NCBI GenBank assembly: GCA_025738555.1 | Contig: JAOVFP010000004.1 | Span: 558,001 to 622,000 of the forward strand | Source: Cyathus striatus | Taxonomy: Eukaryota > Basidiomycota > Agaricomycetes > Agaricales > Nidulariaceae | Direction: 5' to 3' | DNA length: 64,000 bases | Part shown: positions 12,505 to 27,334 of the stretch, one piece after another | Numbering within the stretch: position 1 is the stretch's first letter | Layout of the letters: each line of letters opens with the position of its first letter | Translations under genes and position numbers: made by a program | The notes under the pieces: model-generated | The model's input: only the letters and a program-made list of their open reading frames with translations | Database searches by the model: none | Told to the model about the DNA's origin: nothing

Positions 12505-14950
12505 AGCTGTGTGCTGGTTGGATGTAGTGCATGATCGTGAAGTTCATGGTTGAAGGCATCCTCCCTCTCGGTTACGTGATTCAAGTATGCATGTAGGACG
12601 TCATATCATGTACATAGCTTTCCTCAGATTTTAGCAAGGGAAATCGTAACTTAAATGTGCATTGGAAAAGCTGTCATATTGAAATGAAAAGATTTCTACG
12701 GGGTCTATAATTTATAATACCCAATACTCTTACCAGGGGCGCTTCATTTCGTGAACGCACGTTTTGGGCTTAGGCTGTGTGAACTTACGAGACGTGGAAG
12801 CATGTATGTAATTAAGGACAAAATCCAACTCAGTGATTTGCGTAGATTGACAACCAGGATACGCAAAATCGATACTTATGGAACATTCAATTCTTTCTAT
12901 ATTCATCATTGCAACACGTAGCTAGTCGGTGCGCCCGGAGACGAGCTGTGTAAAGCCAAGGAAAGACTAATGGATGAATAACCGATTTATTCTCAGGTGC
13001 GACAATGTGTGTACTAGTATAGACACTCGTGGCTGAACGATATTTTCCTCTGTGAAAAGAGGGCTTGCTTTCAGGTTCTCTCAATGCGGCCAATGAAATC
13101 TTATTCGCAGCAACGTGCATTCTTTCGAGTCTTGAAATGGCAGAGTACGATGTAACTGTTAAGTACCACTGCCTTCACACCGTTACCACCTCCATACCGA
13201 AGTCGGTAGGTGAGCAGCGTGTGGATAAATGTAGCTGTAGATTTAAACAGCTTATTTAGATCTGTTGGCCTCTATGGATAAGCAAATGGTGGCCTAACGC
13301 ATCATATTTGACTCGACACTCTGATAAATGCTGGTTCTTGATTACCTTTCACGGCCTACACTGACTCTAACTCGAGTTTCAGATGATCACGAATAGAACG
13401 AGCCTACGAGGAAGCGTCTTCCTTCATCGTACGTATGGCTATTGGTCTAGAAATAAATACACATCTTATTTCGTATTGAGAAAGTGCGCAAGCTGCCGAA
13501 AAATGATATCGTAGGCGGGTGATCCGGGGTTGGGGAACTTCGTCCCTAGGCATGTATAGCGGTGTACGTTAATGTGCATGAATGCGTGACATGTGAAATC
13601 TTTGGACAGTGCCAGATATGATAAAATTCTGGAGGTGTACGTACTGTTCAGGGTTGTCTCCGCCGGAGTAGAATACATATTGCTGAGGATGTAAATTAAA
13701 AGTGATTATATCGCTCAGCGCTGAACATAGTCTTGCATTTGGATTAGAATGGCACTTTAATCCAAGTCTATTGTGTATAACCCTTTCTCTTGGTATGTAC
13801 ATAGATATAATGGATATGGTTAGTAACAATGCTGTGCAATTTGAAAAGTTCTATGAAACAACGAACCAACTGCGGTTGCGTTTCGGTTATAGTAACTGCT
13901 ATCGCATGAACATGGAATGGTAAACGTGATCGAAGTACTTGATCGTTCAGTGAAGATTATTCAAGCTAAGCTATATTATGCAGTGACTCATAAAACATCT
14001 CTTCTAAACTGTACTAAACGGAAGTCGTCACAGTGACATATACGGGCTTGCTAGCTACTGGGTGTCGCAGGCATCGCTCATTAACGCCGATTTTTACGTT
14101 TTCTTATACTTATGTAGATAATCGAAATTTCCCACCAACAGGTGGAGAAACGCATTCTTCCGTTTCTCTATCCCCTTTCGCCATTCTGTCAACCGAATTC
14201 CGATTTATAATGCGAATTTGACGACTAAGATTTGTAGATGTCTTTGAAACACAAAACACATATGCGTGTCAGTTATTCACACGCCGAACAGACCGCTGCT
14301 CATCACTCAAATACAATATCGCGTTTCGTATGTACATAGTTAATTGACGATGTAACGTCAGTGTCCAATGTCAATAGGGTCTTGCGTCAATCTTGCGTCC
14401 ATTCTAGTTAAAAGTACCAAGCACAAAGTTCTTGGAAGTTCGCGCGTAAGTATCGTAAGTGCTAGACATCGTCCGTACTTCAGGATCATCGTAGCACGGA
14501 ATCATGAAGTTCTACACTCAAGCCACAATGTCAATACCATGAACACAGATGAGAACTCAAGCCGCACACCGCACACCATATTTCGTAGAGCGGATAGCAG
14601 GGGTATTCATTGGATGAAAGCAGCGCTGAGCTAGTGCAGTCACGATGCCCTGGCTCGATGCTAGCCAAAAATTCAATTAGTAGGTGGGTGCCTAAACGTT
14701 GCCACGTGACTAGCCCTGGGACTAGGGTGGTGCGAACAAGGTTGCCTAATTAGGATAGTGATTCAATCGTTTTTTCGGTGACGATGGCCCAGAGGCGGGG
14801 CGCATCCGTCGGTTATTTATATGAACTGGCGAAACATATCGTGGGATGGTCGCTGGTTCTCCCTCTTGAACCCGTTCTTCCACCACTTCCTCATGCTCGT
14901 ACATATAACATTCGTATTCTGACCAACACACGTTCTTTATCTACTTAAAA
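12505..14950. other. Intergenic, no gene seen
   Basis: Short frames on both strands with no domain or intron logic. No inverted or tandem repeat of note was found. Confidence 0.4.
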
Positions 14951-14951
14951 A

Positions 14952-16240
14952 ATGACCACTACCAGTATTAGTATCGACGTTCTCCAGGACGGTAAGCGAC
15001 TTTCATCAGGCTTCTACGCGATAAGTAACCTTACCGACTGCGATCAGTGTTTCGTCCTATTATAGCCACCCTGTACTTCCTTGCCCTCATACCTACAATA
15101 TTCCGTCTTGGTTATCGAGGATGGGTTCGACAGCTTTGGTGGGACGATATGTGGGCCGCGTTCTCTATGGTCAATGCCACGCTGTTGTTCGCGACATATT
15201 TTCGAACTACTTTCCACTTTACCGGTGGGTCTTAATGTGCTTCCTTTTGAACTCAGCCTCACGGTAATTATTCAACAGAAAAAAGCAGCGCATCCTACCT
15301 TGACTTTATATACATATCTACCCTACTCACTACAAATTTTGCACTCTGGTACGATCCCTTAAGCTCTTTGGTATATACTTTTCATAACAGCACATAGGTC
15401 AGCACGCTTAAGTGTAGCTGTCACCATTGTACGGGTTATTGCAACTGGTAAAATGAAAATCATATCAAAGATAGTTGCAGTTGTATTCGGTCTCTTCTCA
15501 ACCGGACTCATGGTTCAAAAGTTGATCATCTGTGGTCCACCGTCAAGCGTAAAATTTCTTTGCTCCAACCCAAATATCACAGGGTACTCCGAGCTCGTTA
15601 GTGAGTTCCTCTCTTCACTGTGTTCCATATTCAAACTTACATTTTGAAAGCGAGCGTTATAGCGGATCTATGGCTCTTGCTCGCTCCTGCATACCTTCTT
15701 TGGAGAATGAATCTTAGAAAACGGCATCATCGCCTTCTACAAGCCATTTTTGCTTGCGAGATACTCGTACTTACCGCCAGTTTGGCACATAGCGTGTACA
15801 TAGTAAGGAAGGATTATATTCTTCAAGCCGTTACTGCTCATTTTGAGGTATGCCTGATTCGTTCAAACGTTAACTTGTGTAATTTCACTTCTGACGTGTA
15901 TTAGATTGCTATCTCACACCTTGTGTGTAACCTCCTTTTCTTAGTCACGTACATCTACCGCATATTCCGAAATGGGGAAGAGACAAGAGATGTGGCTACT
16001 ACCAGCGCACCATCAAGACATACCGACCCTCTTGGGTCCAGCCAATACTCCAACGTCATGTCTAGTCTCGGTCCGTTATCGAGCGTGTATATCAGTTACA
16101 GCAATAGCTCGAGCTCGGGTGCGGAGAGCAGTACGGGTGAATTATGTGCGACGGATCCTGGGCCTGGCGGTGCAGGTGCAAAACAACAGCTGTCTTATGT
16201 CGAAAAAGATCGGGATCGGGTTCAAGCTTCGTCTGTGTAA
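14952..16240 (+). CDS. Rhodopsin-like fungal integral membrane protein
   Basis: Six exons (14952-14991, 15048-15224, 15279-15348, 15398-15600, 15651-15847, 15905-16240) give an uninterrupted 340-aa protein, with all junctions in phase. It resembles the fungal rhodopsin-like/SAT4-type membrane family: an early helix, then the WWDDMWA motif, further helices (TLLTTNFALWSARLSVAV, VAVVFGLFSTGLMV, IADLWLLLAPAYLLW), a basic loop RKRHHRLLQ, and last helices ending in CNLLFLVTYIYRIF. About 100 residues of Ser/Gly-rich cytoplasmic tail follow. Family members are plasma-membrane proteins of mostly unknown role, some suspected of sensing. The next gene is also a membrane protein but of a different family. 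Confidence 0.75.
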
Positions 16241-17675
16241 TCTAATTTGCTGTCCTGTCACTTGCTATGTTGCTTTCCTTTGCGCTTTCTGGTTTCAAGT
16301 ACCATACTACTCTTACCCACGTAATTTTGTAGCACACTCATTCTTTCTTGGATTCAGTTGTATATACTCGATTGGTTTATGTGTTTCCCAGTGAACTTAT
16401 TCCTGGGAATCCACATCCGTTTGTGATGCTCCACCATGTTCACTTTTGCGAATCAGTCCAGTGAAGATCTCAATAGATGAGACATACTGAAGGGGTGAGG
16501 TAATACTGGGATCTGTCAGCTACACGGCTACACACCCCTACTTGCCGCTACAACACGTTTCTATTGAATTCACATGACGTTTTGAGGTACGTAAATATAC
16601 GTAACAAGTCTGTCATCTGTTGAATTTCAGTTCCTGGCTCGAGTACTAGTACCGTTCTTCGGGAGTTTTTTCTAAGTAATAATCTTTTAGGCTTTCAGAC
16701 TTTTCCAAGATGTTATAGATGTCAAAATGCGATTTTAAAAATTCCATCTGACGCTGAAATGATTTTTCTATAGGATAGTAGCCATTGGGACAGAGAAAAC
16801 GGACTCGGTTTCATAGCGTTGCATGGCCAGTCTCGGTTACATGCGTTGCGCATTTCAGTAAGCGAGGTAGACACATCCGCCAGGGTCAAGATCTGTTGCA
16901 TACATACTTAGTAGATGCTCCAAGCACTTGGTGAGTTATATCGCAAAGCCAGATGTCTCCAATTGCCCGAACATTATTAAAAAGATCATATTTCGACGTC
17001 TTATCAGGAAAGTCCCTAGCAGTGGAGAAAACGACAAAATTTCAAACGAGCCATTGGTGGAACCACGCTGTGTTATCGAACGAACGCCACAAAATGATGG
17101 TGGTGTCAGTGTACATTATTGAGTAGGCGATATGTTTCTAATAGAGAATGATTGTTTAACATTCTGAGAGCATTAAACCACTAGTTTATAATCGCGAGCC
17201 AACGATAAACATTATTTCACGGAATCTATAGGTACGTTAAAGATGCTTATAATTTTAAGACACTAAAACGCTGAAGCTCAATGGCAGCTTGAATGTCAGT
17301 ACAAGCATCTAATTAAATGACAACGCCCGCCACCATCTAAGAACAGCAATGCACATTGCATATTTCATCGATATAACGAAATTATAATAAGAAGAGCCTC
17401 TTGAAAGTGTTGAGGAAAAACAGAAATACAAAGGAGTTATATCTTTTTGTTAATTACCTTCGAGTGACGCCCCGGAGGGAGAGAATAGTGGGGACCAAGA
17501 CCGAGAATTTGAAACCCTACATAAACCTCCTACCTTAAAGGTAGCGACAATATGCCTCCATACATCGCTGTTCCGTACCTTGGTTATGCATGTCTCTCTA
17601 TGAGGTTTGCCGCGGTATTTGAAAAGTTTATCGATAATACACATGCTACATAAAAAGCATTCAACCATCTGGATC
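16241..17675. other. Intergenic between two membrane-protein genes
   Basis: Holds the 3' ends of two convergent genes. No gene or repeat is supported. Confidence 0.4.
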
Positions 17676-18919
17676 CTATTTGTACCCGCCGTCCCCAAAG
17701 TCGTTTCGAGAAGATCCATCGCCTTTCGAATGGCGTATGTGCGTCTCTCGTGACACGAGAACAATGGGTGCCGGCGTGAAGGAGGTTTCTCCTGCTGATG
17801 ATGTCCATGCTTTCCCCTCTGCTACCCTGTAGACAATGAGAAGCGGCGCGATAGACTATGTAACTCAGCCATGAGATATAATACTTCTGTACCTCAAAAA
17901 CCCGTGGATTGCTTACCTGGACCTGTATCCACATCTGCCAAGCAACTGATCCGTACCATGAATTAAGCGCAAATGAAATGATAAAGAAGAGATTCATGAT
18001 GACGACCAGGACCGCTGATTCGACTAGCATAGCGATGATACTAGAATAGTGAGGCGAAGAATGATTTAAGACCTTCCTGACTCGGCGGCGATGCAGTGCT
18101 AAACGACCGACGATCATGGAAGTAACAACAACGCTCGCAGATAGTGAGACGATGCTGTAAATGACGAGAAGCAGGTTCACGGTGTGCGTCCGACTGATGG
18201 TACTGAGAACCGCAGTAGGAACACCAACACCTGATATGATGTGAGTAAGAGTATGACGTTCTGAAAGGAATACGAACCAAACGATAATGCGAGCATCCCA
18301 GTCGGAATGCCTACGTATATCCACGAGGAAAACCTCGACCCACTAAAAATGACTTTACATCGCCAAACCTTAGGAAAAATCAATGGAAAGAAAGCGTAGT
18401 AACGATATTCCTCCTACCAATAGCGCATCAGAACACCAGCTTAATAAGAAATACACCACATTTGCCTTCCCAAAGTATGGATTCACCGGAATCTGGTCTT
18501 GTTGAGTACACGTGCGCTCCAGCGCACCGATTGTTGCGTAGATTGCCAGGGATGTAGAAATCATGTTGAGGATCCAAATAAATGTAATATACCCTAGTAA
18601 TATGTAAGTCTGTGGTTTGTAGGCTTGACGTATCGTCTTCTTCTTCCAAAGATGGTTGAAAGAAAGGATGAAAAGAGTGGTCCCGATACCGTAGCCTATC
18701 GACGAAAATACGCAGCCCAGGATCCAGCCGCGCTTATTATCTATTCGCTTGGTCTCCGAAAGTGTCTCGCAGGCGATGAACGAAATGGCGGACATGGCCC
18801 TCGAAATAAGGAACAAAGGAGTGACAAAGAGAAAGGAAAGAGCGGAATAGGAGCAAGAGCTTATTCAGGGCAACGTTACATACTTATACGCCGGGCTTTC
18901 AGAACCTTAGTAATTCCAT
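17676..18919 (-). CDS. Seven-helix membrane protein (Agaricomycete 7TM family), copy A
   Basis: Five exons on the minus strand (18906-18919, 18418-18859, 18278-18368, 17917-18230, 17676-17855) join in phase to 346 aa. The first exon is only 14 nt. Helices: SALSFLFVTPLFLI, GYGIGTTLFILSF, a third after LLGYITFIWILNMIST, one before the loop with VWRCKVIFSG, GVGVPTAVLS, VVVTSMIVGRLALHRRR, and AMLVESAVLVVIMNLFF, then SIAPLLIV and a short polar tail. This is a large receptor-like family in mushroom genomes without assigned ligand. The paralogue at 30531-31786 has identical lengths for exons 2 (by alignment), 3 (91 nt) and 4 (314 nt), which supports this model. Confidence 0.75.
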
Positions 18920-20060
18920 CCGTCAACAGGGCGCAAAGCGCATGTATCATTTGCCCAATATCCGCTGGTATCCATCTTTTATTGAAATAAGAGTGAAGTG
19001 CCTGAAGGTGATCGTAGATATGTTATTAGGGATAACCCGACATGATGATCTGTGTACGAGCTTCCCGATCCTTAAGCTCAGCATGAGTCCCTCCCGCGTG
19101 GTGCAACTCCAAACGTGCCCGGCTCCGGGAGGGATAAAATTCCACGTGATTGTGGTCCGCCGTCACGCCGCTCATGCAACTCGAAGGTCGAACGAAACCA
19201 AAGTTAAGATGAGAGCTGGGTTGTGTTATAACTTGATACTAATTATCATATCACTCCTCGAAGTACTTGAAGTTTCAGTGTCTCCTATATTATCCAGTAT
19301 TTAAAAGGCTAGGAAGAGCAAGTCCTTACATACGTGAAACTTGCGAAATACGGTACAACGACGAACATAGCGGGGAATTCAAAATTGGCGATACGCCGCC
19401 GTACGATGCAGACGGTTTGTAACAGTTTGTTACGTGTCCTAGCAACAACGTTCGGCGATCACTTCGGAGTTCGTAAGTTTGAGATTTCACTTACTCACTA
19501 CTTACCCGTAGTACTTTCATCCTGTCCAAAAAAAATAAGTATAGTAGATAGAAACAACGAATAGCTTAATATTAGCTCAAATCTCTAATTTTTAGAGTGA
19601 GATAAAGTAAAGAGCGAAGAGTGTGAAAGGTTTGACTCTTGTTTGACTCTCCGTCTGAATTTTTAATCATTTTTTCGGCAGGGTTGTAACGACTGATCTG
19701 TACCGACGCTACAAAAGTCATATTTGAACTCAAATGGTATTTCAGAAATGTATCGTTAAAGTCTTAAAGATACCTAAAGACAGCTGTTGTTTCGTATAGA
19801 AATAAATATGCGCCATTTATAGTGAAACTTTGAGAGAGATGCTTACCAATACCATGATAATATACCTGATCTTTGAATATAATTATGTATAGAGTGGTTA
19901 AATAAAGACCTTGAGTGAGTTTCCGAATAAATGCATGAATATTGAGGTTTTTACATGATTCCCTTGTGTCTACTTAACAGCAATTTACTCATCGGAATAA
20001 CTTCGGAAAGTGGCCAAAGGACGGCCGCCCTAGAGGACCAATTAAGCTTATATACATATA
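18920..20060. other. Intergenic, no gene seen
   Basis: Contains the presumed promoter of copy A of the 7TM gene. No reading frame is supported. Confidence 0.4.
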
Positions 20061-20345
20061 CTGCACCCTTTCGACCAACTGTTCGTCGAATTACGCTGTG
20101 ACGACGATGAACAGTTGGACCCTATGTTCAAGGGTCAGTGTGATGCGTGACAAATTGAGGATCTGTTCATCACTAAATGATTTTCAGCTGAATTCTTCAC
20201 AAATAACGACGATTTTATTTTATGATTTTAAATATCTCCTTGTACCTCTGTTCATGGGGAGCTGTGACGCGTGACGAAACGTACATTTGTTCAAGTTCAC
20301 GGCACCGTGTGATGCGTTACTGAACAGTTGGTCGAAAGGGTGCAG
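20061..20345. mobile_element. MITE with 24-bp perfect TIRs and TA duplication
   Basis: The 285-bp unit starts CTGCACCCTTTCGACCAACT (20061) and ends with its exact complement (20322-20345), giving 24-bp perfect terminal inverted repeats. TA lies on both sides (20059-20060 and 20346-20347), the Tc1/mariner-type target duplication. The inside has no coding frame and repeats the motif GAACAGTTGG next to palindromic GTGACG-type words, so it can fold extensively. It must be moved by a transposase from elsewhere; its ends do not match the other elements in the window. Confidence 0.85.
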
Positions 20346-20347
20346 TA

Positions 20348-22350
20348 TTTGCTGTTATTATAACTGGGTGCTCTCAGACATTAAGTATAAGTACTACGGC
20401 GGCCTCGAGAAGCCTCGAGATCATCACCTTGAAATCGCAGTGCAATCGGGTCTGCCTCGTGGAGTCGTAGATCAGTTGGAAGTCGGTTGGAAGTTGTCGG
20501 AAAATCATATTCTACTGGATATATCTAGACATAATGTGATCGCTGTTTCCTAGTTATGTACTACCAAGTTGTATAAGTTACATATGCTACGTACGAAATT
20601 TTTAACAATTGAAAAATCTAGTAGACGATTTTTAATCTGGGGAGCTGCCGAGTGACTCCCCTAAAACCATCAACCGAACATTATCCTCGCCATATACTTC
20701 ACCGCTTAGTGAAGGAACATGCTCATTATTAGTTATACTATGGAAATGTACGGTACGTGATAAAGATTGATCAACGGTTTAGCTTGTGTTTAGCAATTCT
20801 TTGCAAATTATTTTTCAGTGCAACTAGCAAGTTCTTTGTTATAGACGATGAAATTGTTTCTATAAGGAGCACTTTGGGAACCCCGACTTATGGTACTTGA
20901 CTGGTCAATCCGCTAACCGCTGTATGCGCTCTCAACATCCAGAGGTTTCATATATATATATAATCTCACATGAAGTCGGGTATCACTCTGCCTAACTGTA
21001 TTCCGAGACAAGGACAGCCTATCTTAAGCACAATTTCGGTTCTTTTCCGTTGACATGAGTCAGCGCTCTCATGATATACCTCACGACAGTGAGTAAGAAT
21101 GATATATTGCTCTCATGTTGATAGCGGGTTTCCGACGTTGTGCGGATCTCGAAAGCCTTACAGATTAAATTTAATGGGGTCTGAACGGAATGTATTTCTT
21201 TCATATGTAGAAGACTATATCTCTAACGTACATATCTCGTATTGAAGACGCCTGTAATACGCGTAAATTGAATTTGACTGCAAAGCATTTAGGTGAAACA
21301 TTGTCCCACTTTCGTGGAACGCCCTACCATGCAAGGATTTTAAGCCGCATCGGCACAACTGCATATGAGAAGATCAAGAAACAAAAATAAGTTACAACAG
21401 GTTCTTCAATGCTACTAGAATAGCGACTCTCGCACGGTTGGACCATCATATTTAGGCTTAAAGATAATGCTGTAGAGATGGTCCTGGAATAATTTAGAGC
21501 GTAGTTTTAGCATACCATTATACAGAGAGTTGCATGAGGTTCTGCTGTAACGTGGTAAGGAATATGTCTGCGAAATGTCTGGCAATGAAAATTCCATCTG
21601 TTTGTATAGCTATGTATATCTCATCTGTCTCATGCAGATTTGATGTCACTTTCGGGCTCACACCAATTTTTTGTTGTCGCTTAGGTACAAGAATAGATCA
21701 TCGAGGAGTCCGCTACGCGAATTATTGTTATTACCCATGAGCCAATCAACTAAAAGCAATTACTAGCAATTAAACGCCCGAAGAATACCATGAGTTTGTA
21801 GGGCAAACAGCGTACCGATTATCTCGTACATGAATACTCTGTGGCCGTCTCTATAAACGACGCACAACTATAACTGTGTACCGGGTCTAGCGGAGATGGT
21901 TGAGCCGGATCACCGACTTCTCACTCGCTCGTCATCTTCATCGAGCAACCCTGCCGACAAAGTACCAAGCTAGGGGAACGTTGAACATAAATCGCGGTAC
22001 CGGGGACAGCATTTCTCCACGAGTGGTTATCCATTTCTTCAAGGGAACTCCAGAAGGTTACCGGTACCATAAAATGTTACTCGGTTGTATTTTTATACTC
22101 GTACCTGATCTGAAGTTGCTCGAATACCCCTCTTTCGGTGTGTGTGGTTCCGTTGTTTTGCTACTGTACTGGCGTGTCGGTTTGCTCAGCTCAACAGCCT
22201 TTTCGCATCTACGTGTTCGCACGACGCTCGAGAGCCGATCCCGTTAGGCTCTCGCGGTCCTCTATTTTTGGTGTAAATTCCAAACAACCGTCTGTTCTGT
22301 CTCATGAGCGGCAACAAAGATCAGTAGCAGAAATTCAAGTGAGGATTTGA
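20348..22350. other. Intergenic upstream of the peroxidase
   Basis: No gene supported. An AT run lies at about 20951-20962. The last 400 bp are the likely regulatory region of the peroxidase gene, but no metal-response or heat-shock element could be assigned with confidence. Confidence 0.35.
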
Positions 22351-22351
22351 G

Positions 22352-22358
22352 TATATAA
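22352..22358 (+). promoter_or_regulatory. TATA box of the class II peroxidase gene
   Basis: TATATAA followed by GGGGG, 76 bp before the ATG at 22428, with a CT- and CA-rich leader. Confidence 0.65.
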
Positions 22359-22427
22359 GGGGGTGGACAAGGACCATCTACTGGCAGGACTCAGTCTTCC
22401 AACCTCTCAAAGCACCTAGCAAAAACA

Positions 22428-23797
<1,370 letters not shown>

Positions 23798-24830
23798 ATA
23801 ACTCGCTTAGATGCATTGATAGCTACAGTTCTTATGTATCTTTTCTCTGGTTTTCTCTCTCGCAATTAAATTCATTTCTCTTATCTATTCATGTGTGAGC
23901 AAAGCATTAAATGAAGATGAACACATACCCTCTCCCTTTGAAGGACTAACGATTCATTACTGCCTGGATAATCTCGACATTAGGACATCAGCAAGGTGCT
24001 CTATCGCTCTAGTAACTTCGAAGCCCTGGTTTAAGATAGAGCACATACCAGGTCGTTACTACCAACTTCCAAGGTACCACTAAACGGCATGACCAACAAC
24101 CAGGAACACACTCAGATCCAACCCTCAGCCACTGTATTAAAATCGATAGCACAGCTTCACTGCGTCCAGCTAAGAGGTCAAGAACATACCAGCTCGTAAC
24201 CAGCACCAGTTGTCTTACAAGGCAATGTTAAACTGATGTTCAGACCTCTAACGTCGCCAGAACGCTCAACTGCCCTCAAAGCTCCTCAAATCGACGCTAC
24301 AAAAGACGCATAAGCACCAATCACCTCCAAAAACCAAAACCAAGAAACATACCAGTGGAATCACCAGCCCACCCCAACCACTCCACGCATCTCAAATCAA
24401 AATCGAACGAAAAAACCCAATCTATATTGCAAAAATCGTACACAATAGCGAAGAAAAAAAGTCATAAATATAAATACAAGTAAAAGTATACAACGGGATA
24501 TCGATATGTAGCCATGTACGTTGCGGAACGAATGAAGGATGAAATGGAAGCCGTGGTTGAATGTATCGCGTCACGTGACATGAAGGAACGCCAACAACGC
24601 CTCAAACGGAGAAGAAAGACCATCCCGGGAGGTTTCCTGCTCAAACTGCACCGCAGCGAGCGTATGGAGATAAAGCGGCCACGAAACCACCTGCTAGCCT
24701 GAAATGCGAACCCTACCCTACAAAAAATCCAAATCAGACCACTTCCATATCACCTCACCAAACGTCAAAACGTACCACTACAACAACTTCCACCCATCCC
24801 CAGCCGGCAACTTCAAATTATCCTTCTCTC
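23798..24830. other. Intergenic, 3' ends of two convergent genes
   Basis: A Lys/Arg-rich 62-codon frame at 24514-24702 is present but unsupported. Otherwise A-rich, with no repeats recognised. Confidence 0.35.
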
Positions 24831-27299
24831 CTAACCCCGCACCAAGGTCCCTCTGCGAAATCCAAAACCGTCCTGTCGGCTTTTAGCTGAGGGTCGAATT
24901 GTCCCCCCTTCCTCTTCACCAACGCCGAATTCATCAACCTCAGGCTCGTCGTAGATGTCCATACCACCCCGACGATCCCACTTGTCCCACCCCTCCTCAC
25001 CACGCGAAACGAGGCCTTCGACTTCCTCTTTCCCCCTCCCGCCAGGTGTGCGAGGAACAAACCCTCGCCTCGAAAGCCCCGCTTCAGCTTTATACCTCGC
25101 CTTATCCAATTTCGGCTGCAGCGTCTCCAACGTACTCGTCAAGCGCTGCACAAACGGATTATCCGTGCCCACCGAGAACGGGTTCGCATTTGCCGTAGAG
25201 GGGTTGGGCGAAGAAGGGTTTTGAAGGTTATGCAAGGGTGGGAAAGAGTGGAGATCCGTACTAGACGACCTCCTATGATGCTGCTGCAGCGAGACGTGTC
25301 GTGCTAGGCCACCAGAGCTGGACCCGGGGAGGACTTGGACGCTTTCCGGGCGACGGCGTCGGGGTGGGGGGGTTATCACTTTGCCTTTTGCTTCCCTGGG
25401 ACTACTCTCATTACTCCCAGGAACATGCATCGACCTTGAGCGGAATACGCGTGCGGTGGGACTATCTTGTCCTGATAAGATAGATTGGTCGGTTGTAGGC
25501 GTAGCAGATTGCAGGGACGCATAAAACGTCGTCGTACTAGCTGGCGTCGACATTACTCCCGTGGCGGAACCATACACCTTATCCCACTCTCCCCCATCCA
25601 GCCGATCACCAAACGTAAGCCCAAGAGCCGCCTTCCTCTCTCTATCAGGATGCTTCGGGGGCCTCTGCAAATCCAAACTCGCCAGACTCGAAGGCGAAGG
25701 CGACGAAGCCCTCGAATCTGTATTCGTATTTGGTTGGCTTTGATTGTACAAAGGCGTAGTCGTGTTATACGGAGAAGAGCGGAGGGAGGAGGGATGGGAT
25801 GGGACGCGTGCCAAGGCAACTTGCATCAGGCTACTCTCCGATACCGGTGGACTTGGATTTTTTCGTGCTGGGCGACGTGGTAATGGAGGGGCTCCTACAG
25901 AGGAAGAGGAGATGCCAGTTTCGCTTTGTCGCTCCCATGTGCTTGCTCTTGCTCTTGCCCCCGCACCTGTACCAGAGCTAGTGGATGAAAGAGAGTGGGA
26001 GGAGACAGCAGACGAAGAGATGGAAGAGGAGAATTTGGATGGGGACTGCGAGCGGTTCCTCGGGGGTGGTGGGGGTGGAGCTAGTTTTGCGTCAGCTACA
26101 TCCCTCAAAATGGAAACAAAAAAAAAAGGACATACCTATGGAATTCGTCCCACTCCTCCGCAAGACTTCAACAGTTCGCTCGCGCTCCAACATCTCCTGA
26201 GCGCGCTTCATGCTCTGTGCGGCTTTGCTCGCTTGGAGACTTTGGCGCATGAGGGTGCTTGTGCTGTGCCCGTGCCCGTGCCCATGTGGGGCTGGTTTAA
26301 TGACGGTGTGTTTTGTGGGTGGGGTGGATATGGGTGGGGGTGCATTTATTGATGTGGTGGTTGTAGAAGAGGAGAAATGGGCGGGTTTGGGAGGGACGTT
26401 TGGAGGTTTGGGACTTGCTATGTGTATGGTGCTATTGGCGCGGGTGGGTTTACGTGGTGGGAGGGGGGGTAGCCTGTTCGCTGCGCCATCTTCGCTTCGC
26501 GTGGTGGATGCGCGGACGAAGGGGTTGTGTGTTCCTAGGTTGACTTCAGTGGGTTTGGTGGGTACGGGCGGAGGGAGTGGTTTTGGTTCTGAGCGTCCTG
26601 TGGTTGGCGCTGACGCTGATAATGACGCGGACGATGACGATGGTGGCTGTGGCAGTGGTGGTTGTTGGATTTCCGTACTACGCCTTGGATGTTGTGGTGG
26701 TGGTTGTGGATGCGGATGTGGGTGCGAAAAGTGTGGATCTGTAGGAAGGGCAGCTGTGAATGGATTTGTTGATTCTGTTGTCGTGGTAGGAGGAGGGAGG
26801 GAAGTGATAGTAGGACGGCGTGGAATGGGTGGTTTCTTGCCTGTTGCTTCAGTCTCTATTTCATCTGTAGGGAACGCTATTACATGTAAGCATAAATTAG
26901 ACAAACAGAAGAATAAAGAAGGTACCTTGAACAAACGCCAACCCTCGCTCAACCTCCTTCCCCTGCTCAACATGAACCACCATCCTCAATACAGCAAACA
27001 ACTCTCCACCCGAGATCGTATCGCCCGCTTCCAGACCCGGCGAAAAGAACCGCAGAATCTGTCACACTATCAGCACCATACAAGAATGGAAGAATGAGAG
27101 AGAGACGCACGGTATCAACAGCCCCACCAAGCTTATACCGTCCCCGTATCCACGCCCGCGCTTCCCGCACGCTAACTCGTAGCTGTTCAGCATCGTCGAG
27201 GTTGAGCTGGTCAGTGTCCACCAGCTCCTTCAGCACGCGCGTGTATAGGGTGTATTCGGAGTCTGTGAGCGCAGAGATGTGTAGTGTCAGAGGGCGCAT
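24831..27299 (-). CDS. Proline-rich adaptor with EH-like N-terminus and four NPF motifs
   Basis: Four exons on the minus strand (27111-27299, 26926-27058, 26136-26876, 24831-26095) join in phase to 775 aa. The first about 105 residues are a helical, EF-hand/EH-like domain (SEYTLYTRVLKELV ... GAVDTILRFF ... GGELFAVLRMV). The rest is disordered: poly-Pro, Ser-rich and His/Gly repeats, with PPIPRR- and PPLPPRK-type SH3 ligands and four NPF tripeptides (TNPFTA, HNPFVR, NANPFS, DNPFVQ). NPF is the ligand of EH domains, so a role as an endocytic or actin-patch scaffold is inferred. A coiled segment near residues 330-350 is rich in Gln, Arg and Glu. Long open frames on the other strand here are shadows of biased composition. 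Confidence 0.7.
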
Positions 27300-27307
27300 T
27301 TTTCCGT

Positions 27308-27334
27308 TTTCCTTCCTTCCTTCCTTCCTTCCTT
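27308..27334. repeat. (TTCC)n microsatellite in the 5' leader
   Basis: About six tandem TTCC units directly upstream of the start of the proline-rich gene, a GGAA run in the sense of that transcript. Confidence 0.8.

Noticed and set aside
14360..14634. 88-codon frame
   Set aside because: No recognisable features; chance-length frame in intergenic DNA.
26210..27097. Long open frame (295 codons) on the plus strand
   Set aside because: It is antisense to a well-supported spliced proline-rich gene; Gly/Val/Cys-rich composition comes from complementing Pro/Ser codons.
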